NCBI GenBank assembly: GCA_029974875.1
Contig: JARKQP010000001.1
Location: 1-6,738, forward strand
Source: Mobilitalea sp.
GTDB lineage: Bacteria > Bacillota_A > Clostridia > Lachnospirales > Lachnospiraceae
DNA: 6,738 nt
Reading direction: 5' to 3'
The notes beneath the pieces were generated by a model. That model made no database searches, was not told the DNA's origin, and saw nothing but the letters and a program-made list of their open reading frames with translations. A program made the translations under genes and the position numbers. Positions 1 to 4,449 of the stretch are shown one piece after another. Position 1 is the first letter of the stretch. Each line of letters starts with the position of its first letter.

Positions 1-72
1 GATTTCAAAGCTTACAGCATCATTTGCTACGAATTTTCCATATTTTTTCGTTACATTATTCACAATCAACAT
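1..72 (-). CDS. ABC transporter ATP-binding protein, N-terminal fragment
   Basis: This partial gene runs off the left edge. The 24 visible residues begin MLIVNNVTKKYGKF and continue VANDAVSFEI, which is the first strand region and A-loop (aromatic Tyr in KKYG) of an ABC ATPase of the NatA/BcrA/drug-export type. The Walker A motif would lie just outside the window, so the ATPase call rests on this N-terminal signature only. I prefer the ATG at 70-72 because GGAG (83-86) lies 10 bases upstream and family members start close to this point. An in-frame ATG at 103-105 (MKILRIW) has no ribosome binding site. The gene is separated from ribF by about 600 bases containing a terminator, so it is probably its own transcription unit. 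It would act at the cytoplasmic face of the membrane with a permease encoded further left. The substrate cannot be told. Confidence 0.72.
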   Translation of the reverse strand, partial: MLIVNNVTKKYGKFVANDAVSFEI

Positions 73-120
73 GCTTCTTCCACTCCATATCCTTAAGATT
101 TTCATAGTAGTTCTATTTTG

Positions 121-148
121 ATAAGCCTTTGATTCAGAAAAGGCTTAT
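121..148. repeat. Perfect 10-bp inverted repeat upstream of the ABC gene
   Basis: The arms ATAAGCCTTT (121-130) and AAAGGCTTAT (139-148) are exact reverse complements around an 8-base loop. No T-run follows on either strand, so it is not a normal terminator. It lies about 50-75 bases before the ABC start and just downstream of a possible -10 box. A regulator operator or a 5' UTR hairpin are both possible. A related segment, ATCAAAG (159-165), can pair with CTTTGAT (127-133) and would compete with the perfect hairpin. Confidence 0.6.
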
Positions 149-168
149 TAAAATAATGATCAAAGCCT

Positions 169-174
169 AGTATA
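169..174 (-). promoter_or_regulatory. Possible -10 box of the ABC transporter promoter
   Basis: On the minus strand this reads TATACT, one mismatch from the TATAAT consensus, and it is about 100 bases before the ABC start codon. No good -35 box lies 16-18 bases upstream; the best hexamer there is about TTCCAA. Either the promoter depends on an activator or the match is chance. The inverted repeat at 121-148 would be in the early transcribed region. Confidence 0.28.
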
Positions 175-205
175 CAGCATAAGCCCTTCCTTTGGAATAC
201 ACGTG

Positions 206-241
206 CCGGTATTTTAATCGTTTTATAATGTAAATTACCGG
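206..241. repeat. Imperfect inverted repeat with AT-rich centre
   Basis: The arms CCGGTATTTT (206-215) and AAATTACCGG (232-241) are complementary at 9 of 10 positions around a 16-base AT-rich loop. The loop contains TATAAT (224-229) in plus orientation but no matching -35, and in minus orientation TTTACA-like and TAAAAT-like hexamers at wrong spacing. It abuts the left, decayed end of the 95-bp repeat array, sharing the ATTACCGG motif with it. It could be an operator for the ABC gene or the boundary of the repeat element; the sequence does not decide. Confidence 0.45.
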
Positions 242-466
242 AGCCCTAAGGGAGCTTCAGATGATTTATATTACCGAATCAGGATCCATGCTCTAATAAT
301 CGGGATGCACGGCGCAAAACAGCGCCTTTTATGAGAAGTCAAAAGGCAATTTCTCATAACCTATATTATCGGAACCAAGTACATTTTCCGATAATCGGGA
401 TGCATGGCGCAAAATACAGCGCCTTTATGAGAAGTCAGAGGGCGACTGCCCATAACTTATATTATA
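236..466. repeat. Tandem array of about 95-bp structured intergenic repeats
   Basis: Two well-kept copies begin at 296 (ATAATCGGGATG) and 391 (the same 12 bases), a period of 95-96. A decayed partial copy (about 236-295) shares ATATTACCGAA with the ATATTATCGGAA that ends copy 1. Each full copy carries a GGCGC/GCGCC hairpin with an A-rich loop (311-326 and 407-424). A second hairpin follows. In copy 1 it is a perfect 9-bp stem, TTATGAGAA (329-337) with TTCTCATAA (351-359). In copy 2 its right arm has changed, so only TTATG/CATAA plus an internal GGGC/GCCC remain. The copies are joined by a perfect 10-bp inverted repeat, ATTATCGGAA (365-374) and TTCCGATAAT (386-395). The array contains no convincing gene. 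It may be a dispersed palindromic element, or it may encode a structured RNA. Confidence 0.75.
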
Positions 467-476
467 ATTATTTAGC

Positions 477-507
477 AAAAACGGAGGTACAAACCAATTG
501 TCCTCCG
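477..507 (-). terminator. Rho-independent terminator of the infB-ribF operon
   Basis: On the minus strand the stem CGGAGGACAA (507-498) pairs with TTGT, a single bulged A, and CCTCCG (492-482) around the loop TTGGT, and is followed directly by TTTTT (481-477). A 10-bp stem with a GC-rich base and a five-T run is a standard intrinsic terminator. It lies about 170 bases after the ribF stop and is the first such structure in the operon, so it probably ends the transcript before the ABC transporter promoter region. Confidence 0.78.
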
Positions 508-536
508 GAATTTATGCCAATATCATTATTTTTTGT

Positions 537-680
537 CTATTTCATACTAACAGACATCTGGCCACAAGGACACGGGGTGCCAGATGTGGAATGCTCTGTA
601 TCGCATACTATTTCAATCATAAATATTGACTCGGTTCCCGCCATAATCTGCCCGGCATTCTGTGCTGCTGCCAGACCAGA
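537..680 (-). other. Open frame continuing after the ribF stop (47 codons), not called as a gene
   Basis: Directly after the ribF TGA the same reading frame stays open for 47 codons to a TAG at 537-539. An internal ATG at 642-644 would give a 35-residue peptide with a CPCG motif near its C-terminus. No ribosome binding site precedes that ATG, and the 554-587 hairpin lies inside the frame. An open run of this length is not rare by chance. It could be untranslated 3' UTR, a decayed gene end, or a read-through extension; the first is most likely. Confidence 0.2.
554..587 (-). repeat. 9-bp inverted repeat in the ribF 3' UTR
   Basis: ACATCTGGC (554-562) and GCCAGATGT (579-587) are exact reverse complements around a 16-base loop; two further pairs can form across a one-base bulge. 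No T-run follows on either strand, so it is unlikely to terminate by itself. It lies between the ribF stop and the terminator at 477-507 and may protect or process the 3' end of the transcript. Confidence 0.55.
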
Positions 681-1610
681 TCATTTTTTAACCTTAAAAT
701 ACCTCTGTACTAAGATAAGATCCTCCCTCATCCTGGTGATCAGTTCCTCCAGGGAGCCAAATTTCATCTCCGGGCGGATGTATTCGTAGAACTCAACCTC
801 CAGCAGCTCCCCGTACAGGTCGCCGTCGAAATCGAAAATATAGGTCTCCACACCGATATATTCTTCTTCCCCTACCGTCGGCTTATAGCCGATGTTAGTA
901 GCCCCCAGATAAGGCACACCCTCGATGAGGGTCTTGGTGGCATATACGCCGCAGGGGGGCAGCAATTTTGATGTGGACGGGATCAGGTTCACTGTCGGCA
1001 TTCCTATGGTCCTTCCCAGCTTCCTCCCATGGGCCACCTCGCCTCGGATGGAATAGGGTTGTCCCAGCATTGCATTTGCAGCCTCCAGGTTCCCCTCCTT
1101 CAGAGCCCGGCGGATGGATGAGCTGCTGATAATGTCGCCCTTCCATTTCTTCTTCTCACAGGCAATCACCTTATAGCCATAGGTTTCCTCATACTGCTTT
1201 AATAAGGCCACATCTCCGCGCCGTCCAAAGCCAAAGCGGAAATCATTTCCTACGATAATAATCTTTGCATCCAGCTTGTCAATTAGGATTTCCTTAATAA
1301 ATTCCTCCGGCGTCATGGATCTTGTCTCCTCCGTAAAGGGATAGGATATCAGGGCGTCAATGCCGCACCGGTTCAGCTGGAATAATTTTTCCTCTTCCGT
1401 ATAGATTAGTTCAAATTCTTTATCAGAAAATAAGTTCTCCGGGTGCAGCAGAAAACTGAACATAACTGCCTTGAACCCCTGTTCCTTATATGAAATCACC
1501 AAATTAATGAGCTGCTTATGCCCCAGATGAAGCCCATCAAACTTTCCCAGGGTAACCGCTGTATTTTTAAATTTAAAGTCTGTACTTCCTGCTATATACT
1601 CCATAGCCAT
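681..1610 (-). CDS. ribF: Bifunctional riboflavin kinase / FMN adenylyltransferase (FAD synthetase)
   Basis: This cytoplasmic enzyme phosphorylates riboflavin to FMN and adenylates FMN to FAD. Its 309 residues are the usual length for the two-domain bacterial form. The N-terminal nucleotidyltransferase domain (about 15-170) has GKFDGLHLGH at 22-31 (the family's GxFDGxHxGH nucleotide-binding motif), GNDFRFGFGRRGD at 121-133 and the SSSIRRAL segment near 163-170. The C-terminal flavokinase domain (about 183-309) has HGRKLGRTIGMPTVNL at 194-209, GATNIGYKPTVG at 236-247 and an ETYIFDFDGDLYG segment from 255. The ATG at 1608-1610 is chosen because AAAGGAGG lies six bases upstream; a second ATG two codons on is less well spaced. 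It is the last gene of the infB operon, 160 bases after truB. The long leader can fold over the ribosome binding site. I see no match to an FMN riboswitch. Confidence 0.96.
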   Translation of the reverse strand: MAMEYIAGSTDFKFKNTAVTLGKFDGLHLGHKQLINLVISYKEQGFKAVMFSFLLHPENLFSDKEFELIYTEEEKLFQLNRCGIDALISYPFTEETRSMTPEEFIKEILIDKLDAKIIIVGNDFRFGFGRRGDVALLKQYEETYGYKVIACEKKKWKGDIISSSSIRRALKEGNLEAANAMLGQPYSIRGEVAHGRKLGRTIGMPTVNLIPSTSKLLPPCGVYATKTLIEGVPYLGATNIGYKPTVGEEEYIGVETYIFDFDGDLYGELLEVEFYEYIRPEMKFGSLEELITRMREDLILVQRYFKVKK

Positions 1611-1614
1611 CTTC

Positions 1615-1681
1615 AGCCTCCTTTATAGAGGCCCAAGCCCCATTAAGGAGACTTTACCTCACTTGGGGAGGCTTTACCTCC
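1615..1681 (-). promoter_or_regulatory. ribF leader with competing hairpins over the Shine-Dalgarno
   Basis: The ribF ribosome binding site AAGGAGGCT (1615-1623) is complementary to three upstream segments on the same RNA: GGCCTC (1628-1633, pairs with GAGGCT, one wobble), AGTCTCCTT (1645-1653, nine pairs, one wobble) and AGCCTCC (1667-1673, seven perfect pairs). The last can instead form a local hairpin, GGAGG (1677-1681) with CCTCC (1667-1671), loop TAAAG. The two outer segments sit in a roughly 20-bp direct repeat (1645-1664 and 1665-1684). The pairings are seen in the sequence; a role in controlling translation is inference. Confidence 0.4.
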
Positions 1682-1697
1682 ACCTTCTGGTTCTTAG

Positions 1698-1720
1698 TGT
1701 AAAATGTAAGGCATTTCACA
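1698..1720 (-). repeat. Hairpin in the truB-ribF gap
   Basis: On the minus strand TGTGAAATG (1720-1712) pairs with CATTTTACA (1706-1698): nine pairs with one G-U wobble and the loop CCTTA. The plus-strand version would carry a mismatch at that position, which favours an RNA role on the coding strand. No T-run follows, so it is not a strong terminator. Its GCCTTAC can alternatively pair with GTAAGGC (1748-1754) to enclose the GC-rich duplication between them. Confidence 0.45.
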
Positions 1721-1721
1721 T

Positions 1722-1747
1722 CCGGCGCCCCGTGCCGGCGCCCCGTG
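1722..1747. repeat. Exact 13-bp GC-rich tandem duplication
   Basis: CCGGCGCCCCGTG occurs twice head to tail (1722-1734 and 1735-1747) with no mismatches. It lies 24-49 bases past the truB stop. It is much richer in GC than the surrounding gap and is bracketed by the 7-bp inverted repeat GTAAGGC (1706-1712) / GCCTTAC (1748-1754). Exact identity suggests a recent slippage event. Confidence 0.85.
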
Positions 1748-1770
1748 GCCTTACGGTCAAATGTCCGTTA

Positions 1771-2802
1771 TTATGACAAAAACATCTTAACCGGCCGGTA
1801 CATTTCTGCTTCCTGATCAAACCGGTATACTCCGATAAAATTGTCATCCGCATCATATACTCTTGAAAAAGCCGTTGCCATAGTATTATCCATTGCTACG
1901 CCATCATCCGTTGTCATAGTATCGCCCGTTGTCACAATATCATCAGTTGCTACAATATCATCAGTTGACACGCTATTGTCCTTTGCCATAGTATCATCCT
2001 CTGTTACAACATCGTTTGCTGGTATCCTTTGACTCTTATAAAATGGATTCCCGTTGTAAATCAGTTTATGGTACTCCCTGCCCACTACTACCTTATCATA
2101 ATCCCTGAACATTTCATCCACTGGTATGATATAAGGAGCAAGCACTTCCTCACGGACCAGGGCTTCGATTTCAGATAGCCTGAGGGCATTCTCAAGCTTA
2201 AACTGACCGACGACAGTGCGGACCAGGCTTTTCATCGTTCCGCCGCAGCCCAGGGTCTCTCCTATGTCATGGAGAAGTGTCCTGATATAGGTTCCCTTGC
2301 TACAATCGACGGACATGGTAACCTCGTGCTCCTCCCCGGAATATCCGAGGATCCGGATGTCCCGGATAACCACTCTCCGGCGCTCCCGTTCGATTTCCTT
2401 TCCCTGCCTTGCAAGCTCATAAAGCCTCTTCCCATCCACCTTTATGGCGGAATACATAGGCGGAAGCTGCATATATTCTCCTATGTAGCTTTTAACCACC
2501 GCTTCAATCTGGTCATAGCCGGCGGTTACAGGGGCTTCTTTCAGGACAGTTCCCGTCATGTCCTGGGTATCCGTGGTGATTCCAAGCTTTAGCACTGCTT
2601 CGTAGGTTTTGTCAGTATCCGTGATCATGTCTACAAGCTTTGTTCCTTTTCCCATACAAACGGGGAGCACTCCCACCGCATCGGGATCCAGGGTACCGGT
2701 GTGCCCGATTTTCTTCATTTTCAGAATACCCCTCATTTTAGCCACAACATCATGGGAGGTATACCCCTTTTCTTTGTATATGTTAATAATTCCGTTAACC
2801 AA
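1771..2802 (-). CDS. truB: tRNA pseudouridine(55) synthase TruB with an internal repeat insertion
   Basis: TruB converts U55 in the T-loop of tRNAs to pseudouridine. I choose the TTG at 2800-2802, because a perfect AAGGAG (2812-2817) lies nine bases upstream and the protein then begins VNGIINIYKEKGYTSHD, the normal family N-terminus. The frame is open back to an ATG at 2952, inside nrnA, and a second ATG lies at 2830-2832, but the extra N-terminal residues are unlike TruB and neither has a good ribosome binding site. With 343 residues, the catalytic Asp is D39 in GHTGTLDPDAVG. KTYEAVLKLG holds the conserved Tyr (67), followed by YSAIKVDGKRLYELAR (117-132) and the GTYIRTLLHDIG motif (170-181) with its conserved Arg. 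Most family members are near 300 residues. The excess is an insertion of seven Thr/Asp-rich hexapeptides at about 265-306, between YNGNPF and the terminal FSRVYD...FIGVYRF...RPVKMF segment of the PUA-like domain. All core motifs are intact, so the enzyme is probably active. Confidence 0.94.
   Translation of the reverse strand: MVNGIINIYKEKGYTSHDVVAKMRGILKMKKIGHTGTLDPDAVGVLPVCMGKGTKLVDMITDTDKTYEAVLKLGITTDTQDMTGTVLKEAPVTAGYDQIEAVVKSYIGEYMQLPPMYSAIKVDGKRLYELARQGKEIERERRRVVIRDIRILGYSGEEHEVTMSVDCSKGTYIRTLLHDIGETLGCGGTMKSLVRTVVGQFKLENALRLSEIEALVREEVLAPYIIPVDEMFRDYDKVVVGREYHKLIYNGNPFYKSQRIPANDVVTEDDTMAKDNSVSTDDIVATDDIVTTGDTMTTDDGVAMDNTMATAFSRVYDADDNFIGVYRFDQEAEMYRPVKMFLS
1874..2010 (-). repeat. 18-bp minisatellite inside truB
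   Basis: On the plus strand, units such as GTTGTCACAATATCATCA (1928-1945) and GTTGCTACAATATCATCA (1946-1963) follow one another every 18 bases. There are about seven and a half units with 10-16 of 18 bases shared between pairs. On the coding strand seven hexads fill 1885-2010: VVTEDD, TMAKDN, SVSTDD, IVATDD, IVTTGD, TMTTDD, GVAMDN. The period is a multiple of three, so copy-number changes would not break truB. Confidence 0.88.
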
Positions 2803-2811
2803 TTGCCTGCA

Positions 2812-2817
2812 CTCCTT
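2812..2817 (-). promoter_or_regulatory. Ribosome binding site that fixes the truB TTG start
   Basis: AAGGAG on the minus strand is followed by nine bases and the TTG at 2800-2802. It lies inside the longer open frame, between the internal ATG at 2832 and the TTG, and is the only strong Shine-Dalgarno in this gap. It shortens the 393-codon frame by 50 codons and removes the apparent overlap with nrnA. Confidence 0.75.
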
Positions 2818-2911
2818 AGAAAACCTGTCCATACCTGCGCCATGCTTAGCTTTGTCCTGTTTACGGCTTTTTAGCTTATTTTCTGGCCCTTGTCCTGTAA
2901 TTAAAGCTGCC

Positions 2912-3892
2912 TTATCCCTCCAGGATCCCCAGATCCCGGAACTGGGCTTCAATATGTAGTGTCAAATTATTCACCACATCATGGGCGGAGCCCCACATTG
3001 TACAGCCTGCAGCCCGGATATGTCCGCCTCCTCCGAAATAGCAGGCTATTTTGCTTACATTCACCTCGCCATTGGCCCTCATGCTGACTTTATATTCATG
3101 GAAATCCGTTTCATAGATAAAAATAGCAACCTCCGCCCCCTTAGTGACCCGGAGCTGGTCAATAATACCGTCCAGGTCTGCATGGGTAGCGCCGTAAAAA
3201 TCCAGCATTTTTCTGCTGACGGCTGCAAACACGACCTTACCCCCAAGCACCAGGATGCTTTCCATAAGGCAGCGTCCAAGAACCTGGTTCTGCAGGTAGG
3301 TCTTCGCATAAAAGGATTCATCAATCAGGGAGGAAAAGTCGATTCCCTTGCTGATTAATCTGCCTGCAGTAACCATGGTCCTTTCGCTGGTATTGCTGTG
3401 CTTGAATACGCCTGTGTCATGGATAATCCCAACATATAGGGCTTCTGCTATCTCCTTTGTGACCAGCTCCTCCTCCATGAGGTTATAGAGCACCTCACAG
3501 GTCGAGGAGGCATCTGCGACCACATGGTTCACATCAGCAAAATTATTATTGCTGATGTGGTGGTCAATATTGATTGTCCTTTTCGCCGTATCAAAATACT
3601 TAACTGCATTTCCCAGGCGGTCAATGCTACCGCAATCTAAAGAAATAAATAAATCATAGCTTTCCTCAGTATCATAGCTGTGCTTGATTTCCTCGGCGCC
3701 GGTTAAAATATTAAACTCCACGCCGAAGCTTTCCAGATAAACATCTACCTTCTCAAGCCCAAAGCTTTGCATATTCTGTTTCAGGTATAAATACAGTGCA
3801 GTACAGGAACCGACACAGTCGCCGTCCGGTCTGATGTGACCGGCAATTGCCACTTTCCCTGCTCCGGATAATGCCTCATTCATTTTCTCCAT
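2912..3892 (-). CDS. nrnA: DHH/DHHA1 phosphoesterase, NrnA-type nanoRNase / pAp phosphatase
   Basis: NrnA-family enzymes degrade two-to-five-base RNA oligomers and dephosphorylate 3'-phosphoadenosine 5'-phosphate in the cytoplasm, using a two-metal site. The 326-residue protein has the full set of DHH motifs: GHIRPDGDCVGS at 18-29 (H19, D23, D25), SLDCGS with D86, the signature DHH at 110-112, and GIIHDTG with D159. The C-terminal DHHA1 domain has GGGGHIRAAG at 287-296 for substrate binding. The ATG at 3890-3892 has AGGA nine bases upstream. The gene lies 45 bases after rbfA and 109 bases before truB if truB starts at its TTG. This position in the infB-rbfA-truB cluster is common in clostridia. 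The precise substrate preference cannot be read from sequence. Confidence 0.93.
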   Translation of the reverse strand: MEKMNEALSGAGKVAIAGHIRPDGDCVGSCTALYLYLKQNMQSFGLEKVDVYLESFGVEFNILTGAEEIKHSYDTEESYDLFISLDCGSIDRLGNAVKYFDTAKRTINIDHHISNNNFADVNHVVADASSTCEVLYNLMEEELVTKEIAEALYVGIIHDTGVFKHSNTSERTMVTAGRLISKGIDFSSLIDESFYAKTYLQNQVLGRCLMESILVLGGKVVFAAVSRKMLDFYGATHADLDGIIDQLRVTKGAEVAIFIYETDFHEYKVSMRANGEVNVSKIACYFGGGGHIRAAGCTMWGSAHDVVNNLTLHIEAQFRDLGILEG

Positions 3893-3937
3893 AAGCTATT
3901 TTCCTTTTCTTTGTTTAAGACTGGTGAAAGGTTTTTA

Positions 3938-4330
3938 TTAAAAACCTGGTAACTCTTCCTCGTCTGGCCGGTCCGGAATATTTTTATTTACCTCATCGAT
4001 GAGCTTTGACATGTGGACACCGTATTCGATTGAATTATCGATTACAAAGGTGAGTTCCGGTGTATTTCTTAAGTTCAGCGATTTCGCCAACTGTCCTCGC
4101 ATGTAGGCTGCTGCGCTCCTTAATCCCTGGAGGGTTTCCTTCTTAGACTCCTCATCTCCCAGCACGCTGATATATACCTTAGCCGTCTTTAAATCCGGTG
4201 CCACCTCTACATGGACCACCGAGGTCATGGGATTAATTCTGGGGTCTTTGATTTCCCTGCTGATTAATGTGCTCAGCTCTTTTTGTACTTCACCGTTAAT
4301 TCTGGTGTTTTTAATACTATTTTTCCTCAT
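3938..4330 (-). CDS. rbfA: 30S ribosome-binding factor RbfA
   Basis: RbfA is a small KH-fold protein that binds the immature 30S subunit and helps mature the 5' end of 16S rRNA, notably in the cold. The protein has 130 residues, near the family's usual 115-130. It begins MRKNSIKNTRINGEVQKEL, continues with the REIKDPRI segment near residue 25, and ends its fold with the conserved NTPELTFVIDNSIEYG stretch (about 89-104) followed by SKLIDEV. The acidic tail RPDEEELPGF is typical of the variable C-terminus. The ATG at 4328-4330 is preceded by AAAGGA at a slightly long 12-base spacing. It lies 119 bases after infB with no ylxP between them. Confidence 0.95.
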   Translation of the reverse strand: MRKNSIKNTRINGEVQKELSTLISREIKDPRINPMTSVVHVEVAPDLKTAKVYISVLGDEESKKETLQGLRSAAAYMRGQLAKSLNLRNTPELTFVIDNSIEYGVHMSKLIDEVNKNIPDRPDEEELPGF

Positions 4331-4414
4331 ACAATTACCAAGTCCTTTCTATCACGGCAGATATTCCCCAAGTCTTATTTATAAGCCTTTTGCGGGGCTG
4401 TTCATACTTCCCGG

Positions 4415-4434
4415 TGTGCCGCTTTAGCAGCACA
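4415..4434 (-). repeat. Hairpin just after the infB stop
   Basis: On the minus strand TGTGCTGC pairs with GCGGCACA (eight pairs, one G-U wobble) around the loop TAAA. It begins 15 bases after the infB stop codon. It is followed by CCGGGAAG, not a T-run, so it should not terminate strongly; it may be an mRNA processing or stability element separating infB from rbfA. Confidence 0.45.
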
Positions 4435-4449
4435 AACAATCCGTGGGAG

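Noticed and set aside
224..229. Plus-strand promoter with a perfect TATAAT
   Set aside because: No -35 at suitable distance and no credible plus-strand gene downstream; AT-rich sequence makes chance matches likely.
311..331. Plus-strand terminator (GGCGC hairpin followed by TTTT)
   Set aside because: The stem has only five pairs, the T-run is four bases, no plus-strand gene lies upstream, and the hairpin recurs as part of the repeat unit.
296..466. CRISPR array
   Set aside because: Only two good copies, whole units of about 95 bases are repeated including the would-be spacers, and no cas gene is nearby.
331..789. 152-codon plus-strand open frame
   Set aside because: It begins inside the 95-bp repeat array, crosses the terminator and 3' UTR and ends antisense to ribF. 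Its start has no ribosome binding site, and its repeated MRSQ...HNLYY peptides only reflect the DNA repeat.
895..1146. 83-codon minus-strand frame inside ribF
   Set aside because: It is in a different frame from the well-supported ribF and fully contained in it; the composition is that of an out-of-frame shadow.
1611..1770. FMN riboswitch before ribF
   Set aside because: The flavin link made it worth checking, but I could not find the conserved multi-stem RFN layout; the gap is made of short repeats and simple hairpins.
2269..2592. Plus-strand frames opposite truB and nrnA (also 1841-2032, 2609-2959 and 2981-3358)
   Set aside because: All are antisense to genes with intact catalytic motifs and show no recognisable domain or ribosome binding site.
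2803..2952. Upstream extension of truB overlapping nrnA
   Set aside because: The extra residues do not resemble TruB and the TTG at 2802 has far better ribosome binding evidence.
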